A stretch of 64,000 nucleotides of DNA from Chrysemys picta bellii (lineage: Eukaryota; Chordata; Testudines; Emydidae), in the NCBI RefSeq assembly GCF_011386835.1, contig NC_088792.1, positions 66,961,287 through 67,025,286 of the forward strand. The letters run 5' to 3'. Each line of letters begins with the position of its first letter. Position 1 is the first letter of the stretch. The position numbers and the translations under genes were made by a program. The notes under the pieces were generated by a model that saw nothing but the letters and a program-made list of their open reading frames with translations, ran no database searches and had not been told where the DNA came from. This document shows, one piece after another, positions 26,036 through 37,590 of the stretch.

Positions 26036-26392
26036 TGGTGTATATTGCCTACAAGTGTTGCACGACTTAAAACCTGGGGCATGCCCCCGCCCAGGCGCTC
26101 TAGCTAAACTTAACTAACTAACTACAGGTACCATACACTGAATGAACAAGCAGTTTTGGGGACGAGCTACAGCAAAGCTGGAGCAGAGCAGTTCCGAAGC
26201 ACCTTCACTGGTGGCAAGAAGGAACTGGGAGTGGGGGGAGTGCCCCTTATACCATGCCATGGAGGCGCCACTCCAGGGGTCATTAAGGCGCTCCCCTACG
26301 GCTACTGCTAGGGGGAAAACATCCGGCACTGATGCTCGTGGCGAGCACACACACCTATTGTAGAATAGACATGATCAATCACTCGCAGAAGA

Positions 26393-26815
26393 AAAAATGT
26401 TTGGAAAGCCATTTCCTTCACACTAGTTCTTATGATGGACACATTCTCTTTCCACACGTTTATGTTCTGCTCCTAGACACTTGAGATTTACAGAAAAGGA
26501 ACAGAACTCAAATCTCAGACTCCAGAATGCTGACATTTATTGGCTAGCTACAGCAGACACCGCATATAACCGAAGTTTACCAAACTAGAATTACTGCTTT
26601 TTACCTATCCTGTCTATTCAATATAGTCAAATGAAATTAACAGAGCAAGAAGGCAATAAAGTACACATCAGCAAAAGAAGATTAATTTATCCAAAGTTAA
26701 AATAGTTCATCAGAAGGGTGCTTCTGCTGGAGCTGCTGCCTCAGCACTAAAATTGATAAATTCAACCAACTGCACACAGACTCTCAGTGTCAGCCCCCAA
26801 AGAAGAAAAGACAAT
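26393..26815. other. Intronic spacer
   Basis: Sequence between the DIRS element and a CR1 scrap. Nothing recognised. Confidence 0.4.
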
Positions 26816-26890
26816 CAGAGTTTAAGGCCAGAAGGGACCACTAGAATAGATCATCTAGTCTGACCTCCTGTATATCACAGGCCAACTACA
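26816..26890 (-). repeat. CR1/L3-type 3' end scrap
   Basis: TTTAAGGCCAGAAGGGACCA and GATCATCTAGTCTGACCTCC are the reverse complement of the usual 3' end of an old CR1 subfamily. The same end type is seen near 820-850. Confidence 0.75.
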
Positions 26891-27732
26891 CCACCCACAC
26901 ACACAACCCAACAACCAAAATGAGAGTGTTACAGCCCACAGGAGACTAGATGACGATGTGCCACAGGCAGAGAAGAGGCGGGAGTGCTCGAGGCCTGCAC
27001 AATGGCAGGGAAATGTGGGCACTTACTCATTCTCAGGAAGTGCTCACAATCAGTCCTTGATTTCAAGCCCTGAACAAACAGCAGAAGGATACCACAAGCC
27101 ACTACACTAACTATCTAGGTTTTTAAATGGCACCTATCACTGTGGTTTCTCTAGCACTCAACTACACCTGACAAATGCGTGCTTGGCTTCCTTTCTCATT
27201 ATTACTGTATTTCTGTGGCAGAGGGAGGGATGCCAGGCATATATATGTAGACTTTTCTCTGTCCTATTCAGAGCAAGACATTTGCCAAAATATCCATATG
27301 TCCCTAAGCCAGTGACTAAATAATTTGGGCCCTTCTGAGAAGGTGGTCATTTCATCATTATTGGATGCCTTTCATATTGCAGCAACATACCCTCTGCACA
27401 TGAGTTATCCTGAAAAGGGACTTACGGCCACACTACTTTCTCTCAACTACCACCTAGTATAGGACACAGACAAGCCTTGCCTCCCCCAGAAGCAGGGGGT
27501 CCACTGCGTTTCCAATCCTATTCTATGTAGTGTACATCTTTGGGCGATCCCCTGAGCTACGGGCATAAATAACTTTTGGAAAGAAGGATAAAGCAACTGC
27601 TGCACATATTGTATCTTAGCCCAAGCGGGTAAGTTGGAAAAGTGACACTCAGAACTCTACAAGTTTGTTATTCCTGCCTATATAAGGTTTTATATACAAC
27701 AACAGGCCAGTTCTGTGTAGGTCAAACATACA

Positions 27733-27906
27733 AGCCAAGATTTTTAAAAGTGATTAGTGACTTTGGGTGCTCACCCTGAGTCACTGTAAAGAGCCTGAAT
27801 TTCAGAGCGTGGGTCCTGAAAATCATGTCACTTTGAAGTGTCTCAAGTTGAACATCCAAAACTTGAGGCACCCAAAAATCCCTAGTCACTTTTTAAAATC
27901 TTGGCC
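27733..27906. mobile_element. Palindromic MITE
   Basis: The left end GCCAAGATTTTTAAAAGTGA pairs with the right end TCACTTTTTAAAATCTTGGC. The complementarity continues inward through the GGGTGCTC / GGCACCC segments. It has no coding capacity. The superfamily is uncertain. Confidence 0.7.
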
Positions 27907-28499
27907 ACAACAAGCATACTGACTTATTTGAGACACGTGATGTCAGAGTAATCAATTACTCAGTTAATTGGAGAGCCAATCAATCAATCAGTACTTAACG
28001 TATGACACATCCTATTGCACATCATGATGCTATGCATTATTCTGTGACCACAGGTGCTAGTGTAGACCAAATCCTGCCATCCTTTACATCTTTAGAAGTT
28101 CCATTTAACTAAGGATGGTAGAATTTTGTTCTTTGTAATTGTTCAGTGAGTAAAGTCATATACCATATTGTGTCATATAACTTGATCATGAAAGCCATTT
28201 AAAAATACTTCTTCATAATGAAAAAAATATTTTAAAGTAAGCAACAGATAATTATCATTCTATATTCTAATAAGACAAAAAGGAAGGGAAAATTACTCTC
28301 TGGCTACTCTGTTTCACATCATACAGAATGATCAGGACATCTATTATAATACCAGCTACCAAGAAACAAGGAGTCAAAAGCATTGTAAGACACCCTTCCA
28401 CCCCACTGCTGTCTACCTAAGCCCCAGGCCATCATGCCTTTCCTCCTCTTACAGAACTTGCAGAGCTATGTAGGGAAACAAATATTGAGCATCAGAGGG

Positions 28500-28800
28500 A
28501 GAAAAAATAAGAGGGAGGGATGTAGGATGGGAGAAGAGAAAACAGTTACTGGTGAGTAATTTTGCCTTATAATAGATCCCTCTTCTCTCATCCTACAATA
28601 GAACAGTTAAGTGGTTAGCAGATGAAGGAAACATGCCCAAGGAGGCTGGCTTATTTTACCATGCCCTCTAAAGGACCCTAGTCTTGTGATGCAGAGCAGT
28701 TCAACTGACAGTGCTGTATGAAAAAGTAAGGGGACAACCAGGTGTCTGCCTTATGCACTTCAGAGATGGATCTCTCACAGTTCAAAGTGCAAACCTCTCT
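28500..28800 (-). mobile_element. Older DIRS-like terminal relic
   Basis: GTAGGATGGGAGAAGAG (28,531) pairs with CTCTTCTCTCATCCTAC (28,571) around CAGTTACTGGTGAGTAA. This matches the layout of the left end of the DIRS element at 23.6-23.9 kb. Downstream, the minus strand at about 28,710-28,775 reads ADTWLSPYFFIQHC, which lines up with the recombinase segment AATWSSVHTFTSHY of that element. Highly decayed. It may extend further right, but I could not follow it. Confidence 0.5.
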
Positions 28801-31595
28801 AGGACAGTGGCTCTCTACCAGTGTGGAACAAGGTCTACATGGTTGAGCTTAATCTATGTGCATACAAGAGTATTCTGGCAAGAGTACCGTTGGATCATGG
28901 GCCTAGTTTCTCTACATATTGCTGATATTTTACCCTTATTGACACAGCCAAATAACTGCTTTGCTTTCCTGGACTCTCATAGTTCTCTTATGTAATTTTA
29001 AACACCTTTATCATCCAATAAAGTAATTTCTTGACTTGGGAGAATCAAGAGTGGGGAAATATAATGCTCTTGTGATGGAATTCAGTGTTCAACTTGGGGA
29101 TGAATTCCAATAGTAGGCAAAGTTACGGCATCTCAAGAAAAACTGTATGTGGACAGTAAGAGAAAAAAGATCATCAGGGCGCTCACTTTGCCAACCCATC
29201 TAGCGAAGATGATGGCAACTAGGAAAGAGTCGTTAAGGTGGTCTCCCAGAGGGCTGACAGGGAAGGTTAATTAAGATCTGCAGAATCAGAGATCCATTCT
29301 ACCTACAGGATCACTGGGAAAATAGCAAGTCTCTGGAGCAGCCAGGAACAAAGACTTTTTTGGACATGGTGGTGGAACCAACATCTCAACTCTCAGTGGA
29401 TCCAAGGACTCTGGAAGTGACAGAGGAATGGACCCTGAATGTACTGACTTTAAGGCTGTACTTAAACCATGCTAAGTCTACTATACTCCAGAAAGAACTG
29501 GAAAAGACAATGTTTCTGGCAATGCACCACCCCAAATAAGCCTTCCAAATGCAGGAATAAACATGCAAAGTTGGTGGTTTCCTGCTCCCACTCCTGTATT
29601 GTCACATCTAGGGCAGCTGAGCAGAGTGTGTAATCAATCTGGATTCTCATGATGGAAGGAGATCTTTTGAACATTGCTCTTTAGGTCGAAACCAGCTAGG
29701 GTGTGCAGAAATAGTTTCCAGACTGCACCGGGGACTCAGGATTCAACAGGAACCGCATCCACATCTGGATCGCTCCCTTCTTAATCCAACTCTGCAAAAG
29801 CAAGGAGGAATTTAGAAAGAGGACCAAGGAGGCCTAAAGTGGAGGAGGCATGCAGAGGAGGAGGACCCAGAAGCAAAGGAGACTAACAGGGCTTGAGCAG
29901 CACAGTGGCTAAAACAGCCTTTATGGAAGCTCCGAACTGGCCATGAATAGGAGAGAGCTAAAATAGGTGGACAGTAAGGCATTTCAGAAGAGGCTGGATG
30001 GGGGGTCGGGGTGCCCACATGTAGGGAGACCAGGCCCATGACCCAACAGTGCAGAGGAGGGATCAGGCAGTCAGTGCAGATGCCCATGAGTAGGGGATGG
30101 ATGCCTGAACCCCACTGTCAGGAAGAAACATTGGGATGGCCACAGCAGGCTCTACAGATACCCCAGGAAAGCCAAAGTAGAAGGTTTCCAAACTAGTGGT
30201 AGATAATTTTTGCTGGCTACTGAGGGTCAACTACCCCAGCTAAAAGCTTTAGATTTCTTCATCCTTTTTTTCTTCCCATTCGTAGCTTCATTGTTTCCCC
30301 TAGAAAGAAGAGAGTGAGATTAGAAGGAAAAGAAGAGTGGGAGCAAGATAGAGAGAGAGAACTAAGACCAAGGCTCCATGCTTCAGAGATGGAGGAAGAA
30401 AAAGAATGGGTGCAGAGTAGTACAGGTTCGGATATCTATTCTTTTGTCTCCTTGCTCACTGGAAGATGGCACCACAGCATTAACTGTACTTGCTGTACTG
30501 TTGTAGGAAGGGGTACATGTACAACAATGGGTTCACTTCAGGTGAAAATTGTCTACACAAGTATGATCAACTGTTTAAGAAATAATGACCAGGCAAAATA
30601 AAAAACCCAACAAATACATTTTTTTCCATTTTTGCAATTACAGTAAAGAACTGAAGGACTAACAAGAAGATCTAGTCTCATTAGCAACAGCGTAAATTAT
30701 AAGGACATTGTAATGGGAACTGCACAGAATAAGTTATCAAGATATTGTAATGGGAATCGCGTAATTAATGGGAGAAAGTGGCTCAGTGATTTCAGGTGGG
30801 AGATGTCGGGACTGGAAAAAGAGTCACACAGGGAAGAACAAGTCATCTCCCATCCATAAAGTGACAAGAGGGAGTGACATAGGAGCAGAAAGTAGGAACA
30901 AAGTCAGCAGACATAGGAGGTGGCAGTAGTGAGGTCAGAGACATAGGGTGGAGTGAGTTATGGAGATTTTTGAAAAATAAAACAAACAGGTAGGCAATTT
31001 TGAATTGGGTTCAGAGATTTATAAGAAGCCAATGAAGGTTTTAAAGAAAATCTTCCCTTCAACCCCTACCTCCATGAACACAAAGAATTTTTACTTTTTG
31101 TACAGAGAAAGATGACTGCCAGTCTGTGCCTATGCGTATCAGTGCCCTCTACTGGAGGATATCCAAATAGCTCAGTTGTGTGTCATAGGACATAAAATTC
31201 TAACAGATTTTCCTTTTATGCAAGTGATAAGGCCTTTCTTTTTGAGGAGGGGGATCTGAGTTCTATGTTTGTTTGTGGCCATGGAGTAATAAGCAGATTT
31301 ACAGACAAAGAAATGGTGGGAAGAAAAAGTTTCTTAGAGGTGAAGGAGGACTAGGATTTCTAACTTTGGGAGCAAAGTTAAGATCCTAAGGGGGTGATAG
31401 CAAAATGAAAGATATGGGACAAAGATGAGCTTTTACACATCCTCAGCACAATGCCTCAAGAGAAGAAAAGATGATTGTTTTGGTTTTTTTTAATCCCATG
31501 CTTGTATATTATATAGTCATCCTTTGCCAATTCCGGATGAGATGAGCCATTTTAAACAATTAAACTCAGTCTTCCTAATGCTTCAGTACTGCAAG
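28801..31595. other. Intronic sequence, possibly further decayed retroelement
   Basis: Contains a purine-rich tract near 30,300-30,420 and short frames, none recognisable. Part may belong to the DIRS-like relic to its left. Confidence 0.3.
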
Positions 31596-31772
31596 TACAC
31601 CTCTACCCCGATATAACACTAATTTGGATATAACGCGGTAAAACAGCGCTCCAGGGGGGCGGAGCTGCGCACTCCGGCGGATCAAAGCAAGTTCGATATA
31701 ACTCAGTTTCACCTATAACGCGGTAAAAATTTTTGGCTCCCGAGGACAGCGTTATATTGGGGTAGAGGGGTA
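31596..31772. mobile_element. Tc1/mariner-type palindromic MITE, copy 1
   Basis: Begins TACACCTCTACCCCGATATA and ends TATATTGGGGTAGAGGGGTA, nearly perfect inverted ends flanked by TA. Internal ATAACGCGGTAAAA motifs recur in both orientations. The same family appears at 37,423-37,590. The TA target and termini suggest a mariner/Tigger derivative. Confidence 0.85.
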
Positions 31773-31956
31773 TTTGTCTCTGTGTACAGCAAAAACCTGC
31801 CTATCTATGTCAATGTTACACCAAATTAAACCTGGGCCCTTTCTACCACCTGCATTCAGTTCTCACCTCCCATCCTTAATATTTATACAGGCTTCTGAAG
31901 GAGACATTAACTGATTTTAAATAAAATTAAATGTGGGGTTTTTATTATTTATTTAT

Positions 31957-31958
<2 letters not shown>

Positions 31959-31995
<37 letters not shown>

Positions 31996-31996
31996 G
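31959..31996. repeat. (AT)n(AC)n microsatellite
   Basis: An ATTT/AT run passing directly into an AC dinucleotide run. Confidence 0.9.
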
Positions 31997-34900
31997 TAAT
32001 AGACATATGAATTATTTTCCATAAGCATATTTACACTGCAACACAAGATGACCCTTCTAAATTATATACCAAGTCTAATGGAATGCAATGGCTAGGTAAC
32101 AACTTTTACATTTTTATAATATCTAAATTGAGTAACATTTTCCATAAACTTGTATACTCAATTCCCTGGCAAATAATTAGCCAGATACAAAATGGGATTA
32201 TAAACAAATACTAACAGGCCTTAAACTTGTTTGTGCATACATGCTGCTACAAAACACATAGCAGCAAAAAACATGCTCTGAAGATTTGCTAGGGGCCCAA
32301 TCACATGAGGTGCTGAATTCCCTCACTACCACTGATTCTACTAGGAGTTGACGGAGCTCAGCCCCTCTGACTATTGGGTCTTTCAAGTGGAAACTATGGC
32401 CTGCCCTGTGTATATATGCTATGCAGTTATACTCAGACCTCAGTGGTTCAGGAGCCAAATTAGTGATCAACATTACCCAAAAGAACCACAGTAGTGTGAA
32501 TTAATTATTTTATCTACTATAGTACTATATATTCATATTTAAATAGTATGACAGGGAAATATTTAGTTTATATATAACATATGTTAATATACATTAGAAT
32601 CTCCATTGTTGGAGTTTTTTAAGAGCTGGTTAGACAGAGACCTGTTAGGAATGGTCTAGATAATACTTAGTCCTGCCATGAGGGCAAATTGACTGACCAA
32701 GTATTATTATTTTATCAACTACAATTGGTTAACAACATACTAAAAGTATCCTGATTGATTAATAATTAAATCACAGTGTTTTAATATCATGTGATGCAAA
32801 GAGCTGCAGGAGCTCTTAAAGAGCCACTTGCAGCTCGCAAGCCTCGGTCTGAGTATCACTGGGCTAGGGAAAGAGAAGGGGGTGCAAAGTGCCACTTCTC
32901 CCAGTGTTTCCATGTAGAAAGCAGACATAATGCTGAAACATGGTGCTCCCTGAGAAGGGGTGGGTTGGGGGGAGTGTATCCATTAACAATGCAAGCAGCC
33001 CTTTCCACGAATCAATGGGAGTCTAGCAGATAGAAATGCCTTAGAATCAGGAGTTATCCTTCTAAAATAGTTGAAATTTTTAATAATGCACTTGCAGGTT
33101 CACATTTACAGAGAAAATGCAGCTACTGAATCTTCCAGCATTTCTGCAGATCATTAACTAATCTATCAGCTAATGCTCACTTTTACTATATCTGTTTCAC
33201 TATTTTTAAATGCAACATTTAAAATGTGCACAGCTCAGACAAAGCAATGGCTGATTTAGGGTTTTGTTTTTTTTTTAAACATGTGATTTATAACTCAGAA
33301 TGGTATGAAAATTCATCCAAGGCTCAAATTCATCATGTAATGTCAGCTTAGAGGCAAAAAAATCAATTAAGAATCCAACAAGTCAATATTATGATATAAG
33401 AATGCATCCACAAAAACCCCAGAGACGCTAACTGTTCCAAATACATTTTTCGTATTAAGACAATCACTTTGCTTTCTAAACTGAAATTTGCAAGTCAGTC
33501 CACCACATAAACTAGTGTCATTGATTATTGCAGCGAATTAAAAGGAAGAAGAAGAAGAAGAAATAATGAACAAGCAATTTGGTTTAGGAACACTTTATTC
33601 TTAGGCAAATTCACTAACTTTTCCCCCCCATTAATGATTTCATAAGGAAATATAAATACAGAGATTAGATTGTTATTGTTAACATGGAGTATGTATTGTT
33701 GTAGAACTGAAATAAAATGTTACACATATATTCCAGCTCCTTAAGAAATGGAATACAGAAAGCAGCAATGGATAGACTAGTCTATGAAAGAGCAGACACT
33801 GGGGGCCAGCCTGGTGAGCAGCTTACAGAAACAGATTTGGCTTTTGAACTGGCAAGAGTTCTCAGTCATTCAGGCAACATTTTTGGTGCCTGCAACAATG
33901 GCATTCAGTTATCAAATAGGGAGCTTATGGGCTCCTCAACATCTGCCCTCACTTCCACAAATACAATAAGGAAACATGGTAGCAGCCAAAAGCCAAGTTG
34001 ATGGCAAAAGTGGGGAATCTCTCCAAGCCACACATCACAAATGGTATCTAAGCACCCACAAAGAGATTCTATGGATGCACAATGACCATGAGGTACGGCT
34101 TTAGGAAATAACCTGGAGGAGACAAAGATACACTTGCCACATCAATGACAGTAGTGGATGAGGAACCAGGCCTGTTCACTGAGGAGGGACACTGCTGGCA
34201 GGTGGAATTTCATACCCTGGTTGTTCGCTGCGTGGAGGATGGGAATGGACTTCCACCATTACTGGTAGCTATTTTGACTCTTACATCAGCTGTACTCTGA
34301 AATACTAACACAAGTGTCAGACCATGTGCCCTGGCCAAATACACAATAAAATCATCCTAGGAAAGATCATGCCACATCTGTCAAGTCTTTGACTCTGTAC
34401 CACAAAAGCAGCCTTCAGTAGCAGGTTCAAAAGGCTGTGCACTACTTATTCCTATCCTTATTATGCTTCTCCAACTTCTTCCCCTCAGACGCTTTACAAA
34501 GTGTGTCAGTGTTGCACACCATAATCTCAGACTTGATCAGTGTTTTGGAGCTTGAACACCTGCTTAAACTCAATATAGAAATGCCAGGTCTGCCTTCCCA
34601 ATCTGGACATCCAATTATTGTCTCATACCTCATTAAGCTGCACTTCCACGTACTTAAGTTTTGTCCTGGCTCTATGATAGACACCAGATTCAGTCAGACA
34701 CAATAACATCTTGATCAGAAACAAGGTGTCCAGGCTGTGGTGTTCAAAGGAGACTTTACTCATAGACCAAAAAGCAAAGAAAGCCCTGCTTATCTACCTT
34801 GAGATAGCTGGCAGCAAAATAATAGGGAGGCTTTTCTGTGACAAGCGAATTTTCAGATCCAAAGGAGGGGAGCAGTATGCACAAGAACAGAGCAATCTCA

Positions 34901-35828
34901 CAGAAGTGAATGCTGATGAGGTGGTGTACATTATAGTTGTCTGAAGTAAGGGCAGGGTATTACATACAGGTAAAATGACTATCTGGATGGCTACCCCAAA
35001 AAGTAGCAATCTTGTTTAGAATGGTTGCTGAAGGTGGACAAAGTGCTAAGACTAACTGATACAGCTGCAATGCCTGTGCTTCTCACCTACTTTAGCACTG
35101 AACTAGTGTATCTGCTGGGAGCTAGGGAAATTGCAACATTCAGAAGCAGTCCCAATGTTGTTAGAAGCACTATTGTGTATGGACGTCATATGTTTCAAAA
35201 GTGTTCCACATGCTTGAACTGATCCTGGAAATACCAGCATTCTCTAGTGTGGGCAGATACAAGGAAAGGCTTGCAAGGAGAAGGGAACACACAGGAAACC
35301 ACATAAATCTCCTCCCCCAAGCAGGAAAGGTTCATGATGACACTAGATTCGAGCCCTAGGCCCTCCTCCTGGAGGGAAGCTGTGCAGATCCTGGACTTCT
35401 ACCTTCCTCCCTAGAAGCCTGTGCAGCCATAGGCTCTTCTGACATGCTATAACTGTCCCCTCCAAAGGGTGTAGAAGGCAAAAAGAGTTTATTGGAGCAT
35501 TTTTCTACTGGACAACTGGCTGCTTATCATCTCCACCTTCCTAACCCAGGGGCCTGCTTTTGGATAGATAAATATCCATAGGTTTGAGAGCAGAAAGAAG
35601 AATGCTACAGACCCTCTCTTACCCCTTCTCCACCTGCTTTTACTCCCCTCCATTTCTGGTAGTGGAAATAAGTGTCAGGCTTTATCACAACAGCTCGCCA
35701 TCAGATCATCTTGCTTCTCCCACATTCTTCTGTGGTCTTGACAACTATTTTTTATAACTCTGCCTTATCATCCTCTGTTCCATGTAAATACATAGGGGGA
35801 GAGGCAATTTCTCCACTAGTCAAGACTT
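31997..35828. other. Intronic sequence with a CR1 scrap and a coding-like tract
   Basis: Around 32,610-32,700 a decayed CR1 3' end is visible (AGAGCTGGTTAGACAGAGAC and GGAATGGTCTAGATAATACT). A short GAA repeat lies at 33,548-33,562. From about 33,700 to 35,260 base composition becomes more balanced, with several medium frames on the plus strand (for example 33,717-34,001, 34,437-34,706, 34,711-34,944, 35,025-35,222). This may be an old decayed coding sequence, but I cannot identify it. Confidence 0.35.
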
Positions 35829-36009
35829 AGAATCATAGAATATCTGGGTTAGAAGGGACCTGAGGAGATCATCTAGTCCAACCCCCTGCTCAAAGCAGGG
35901 CCAATCCCCAGACAGATTTTTACCCCAAATCCCTAAATGGCCCCCTCAAGGATTGAACTCACAACCCTGGGTTTAGCAGGCCAATGCTCAAACCACTGAG
36001 CTATCCCTT
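35829..36009 (-). mobile_element. Turtle-type tRNA-derived SINE with CR1-like tail
   Basis: On the minus strand it starts AGGGATAGCTCAGTGG, the 5' end of a tRNA-like Pol III promoter. The A box TAGCTCAGTGG lies at 36,003-35,993 and the B box GAGTTCAATCC at 35,960-35,950. The body then passes into a CR1-like 3' end (GTTGGACTAGATGATCTCCT, ATTCTATGATTCT). This combination is the cryptodiran turtle Pol III SINE (established knowledge), moved by CR1-type LINEs. Confidence 0.9.
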
Positions 36010-37422
36010 TAGTAATGCAAATGCAACCTTTAGTAATACACACTCTGTAGCTAGCACCAGCAACTAGGTGAACATCTGAATTCTACACCAGGTGAAGCTT
36101 CCAAATGATCTTTCAAAGGTAGACCCATGTAAGGTGATCATCCAAATCTCCAGTCTAGGCAAGGATTGTACTAGAGAGAAATAGCTGTAATAAAACTACC
36201 AATCACAGGAAACAAAGACCTTTTGTTCACTGGTGCCACCACATACGTTATCTATCATAGTATGGAGCAAGGTTAATCTTCAGGTGCTCACACCGACATC
36301 AAATATGTATGCAATACAGTACTCTGTTTTCAAGGTTGTTTTTTCTGATTTCTGAATTATAAAAGTGATGTTTGTTTCTATCTATGCCCAGAGAGCAAGG
36401 TGATGAGTCCTCTGAACACTCTCTCTCATTCCTTCTAGACTACTCAGGAACACAAGAGCAATTCTAGCTCTTTCTCAATTGTCATACCAAGACACAGAGA
36501 GAATATTAAAAAGCATAAATCAACTTCTAAATTTTGGTCAGACCAGGTAATTATATAATACTACATCAAAAATCAAAACTAAATCACATTGGTTCAAGTC
36601 AAGCATCACATTAATATGCTCATAGTGGTGCACTTTAGTGTGTGTGTGCCTCTGAATAATCAGCTACCAAGCATTAGGGCACCATCTGCATGGCCTTAGG
36701 TCAAGATTTCTACTTCCATTGTGCAGTAAATAAAGGGACCATAATAGTAGTGGTATTCTGGGAATGCTGGATACATACTATTAAAAGAGTTAATATCAAA
36801 GAACTAATTAAACCATGTGTAATGATCAGAACTATTATTTTTCCATTCTACTGTACAATGAATTATTTTAGCTTTTGGAGAAAACAAGCTTTTTCAGAAG
36901 AATCAAGATCATATTTTGTACATAGAATAATTAAAACTAAACAACTAATATGCATCATTCAGCTGCTCAGAGACCCCCTTTTAGGATCAAGGATGCATTT
37001 TATATGGCTGGTTTACCGGGTGTACCCTTTATTGTATTTACTAATAGATCAGATGGAAACTAAAGTACTGAAGAATTGATATAAAAGCTGCTTACTCAGA
37101 TTCCGATCTCTCGTATGATCTAATTTACTATATTTTTAATCTATACAAAGAAAATCAAACAAAAAATAAAAAGATTCTAATGTTTGTAGATACATAGCAT
37201 TATATTTAACAAGAGTATCTTAACAGGCAAACACAAACCTTTTCAGGACAGCTGTAAAATAAAGTGGTAGCTATCCAATGCACGTATTTGTTTTATATAT
37301 AAAATGCACTACAGTGTAACACAAAATGGTTCTGAGCCCTTGCTTGGCTTTTTAATGTATACATGTATAGAGGGATGACAAATAAGATTGATTACAGAGT
37401 TGAGGTAAAGGTGGATTAAATG
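36010..37422. other. Intronic sequence, nothing recognised
   Basis: AT-rich. The 129-codon frame at 36,690-37,079 has no recognisable features and is likely chance. Confidence 0.45.
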
Positions 37423-37590
37423 TACACCTCTACCCCAATATAACGCTGTCCTCGGAAGCCAAAAAAATCTTACCGCATTATAGGTGAAACCGCGTTATAT
37501 TGAACTTGCTTTGATCCGCCGGAGCACTGCTTTACCGCGTTATATCCAAATTCGTGTTATCGGGTTGCGTTATATCAGGGTAGAGGTGTA
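37423..37590. mobile_element. Tc1/mariner-type palindromic MITE, copy 2
   Basis: Begins TACACCTCTACCCCAATATA and ends TATATCAGGGTAGAGGTGTA. Internally it matches the reverse complement of the copy at 31,596-31,772 (CTTGCTTTGATCCGCCGGAG against CTCCGGCGGATCAAAGCAAG). So it is the same family in the opposite orientation, flanked by TA. Confidence 0.9.

Larger units (their letters stand above)
23570..26392 (-). mobile_element. Internally deleted DIRS-like (tyrosine recombinase) retrotransposon
   Basis: The ends are long imperfect inverted repeats. CATGTCTATTCCACAATAGG on the left (about 23,598) corresponds to CCTATTGTAGAATAGACATG on the right (about 26,355). The left end also contains an inverted copy of itself (GTAGAATAGACATGAGCAAC near 23,792) and a direct copy (near 23,860), like the split termini and complementary region of DIRS elements. 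Read on the minus strand it has a gag-like part (26,035 to about 24,760), then a tyrosine-recombinase end (24,302-23,979). The reverse transcriptase, RNase H and methyltransferase region is missing. DIRS assignment rests on these features together. Confidence 0.75.

Noticed and set aside
36690..37079. 129-codon plus-strand frame
   Set aside because: Hydrophobic, AT-driven composition without family resemblance or neighbours. Likely chance.
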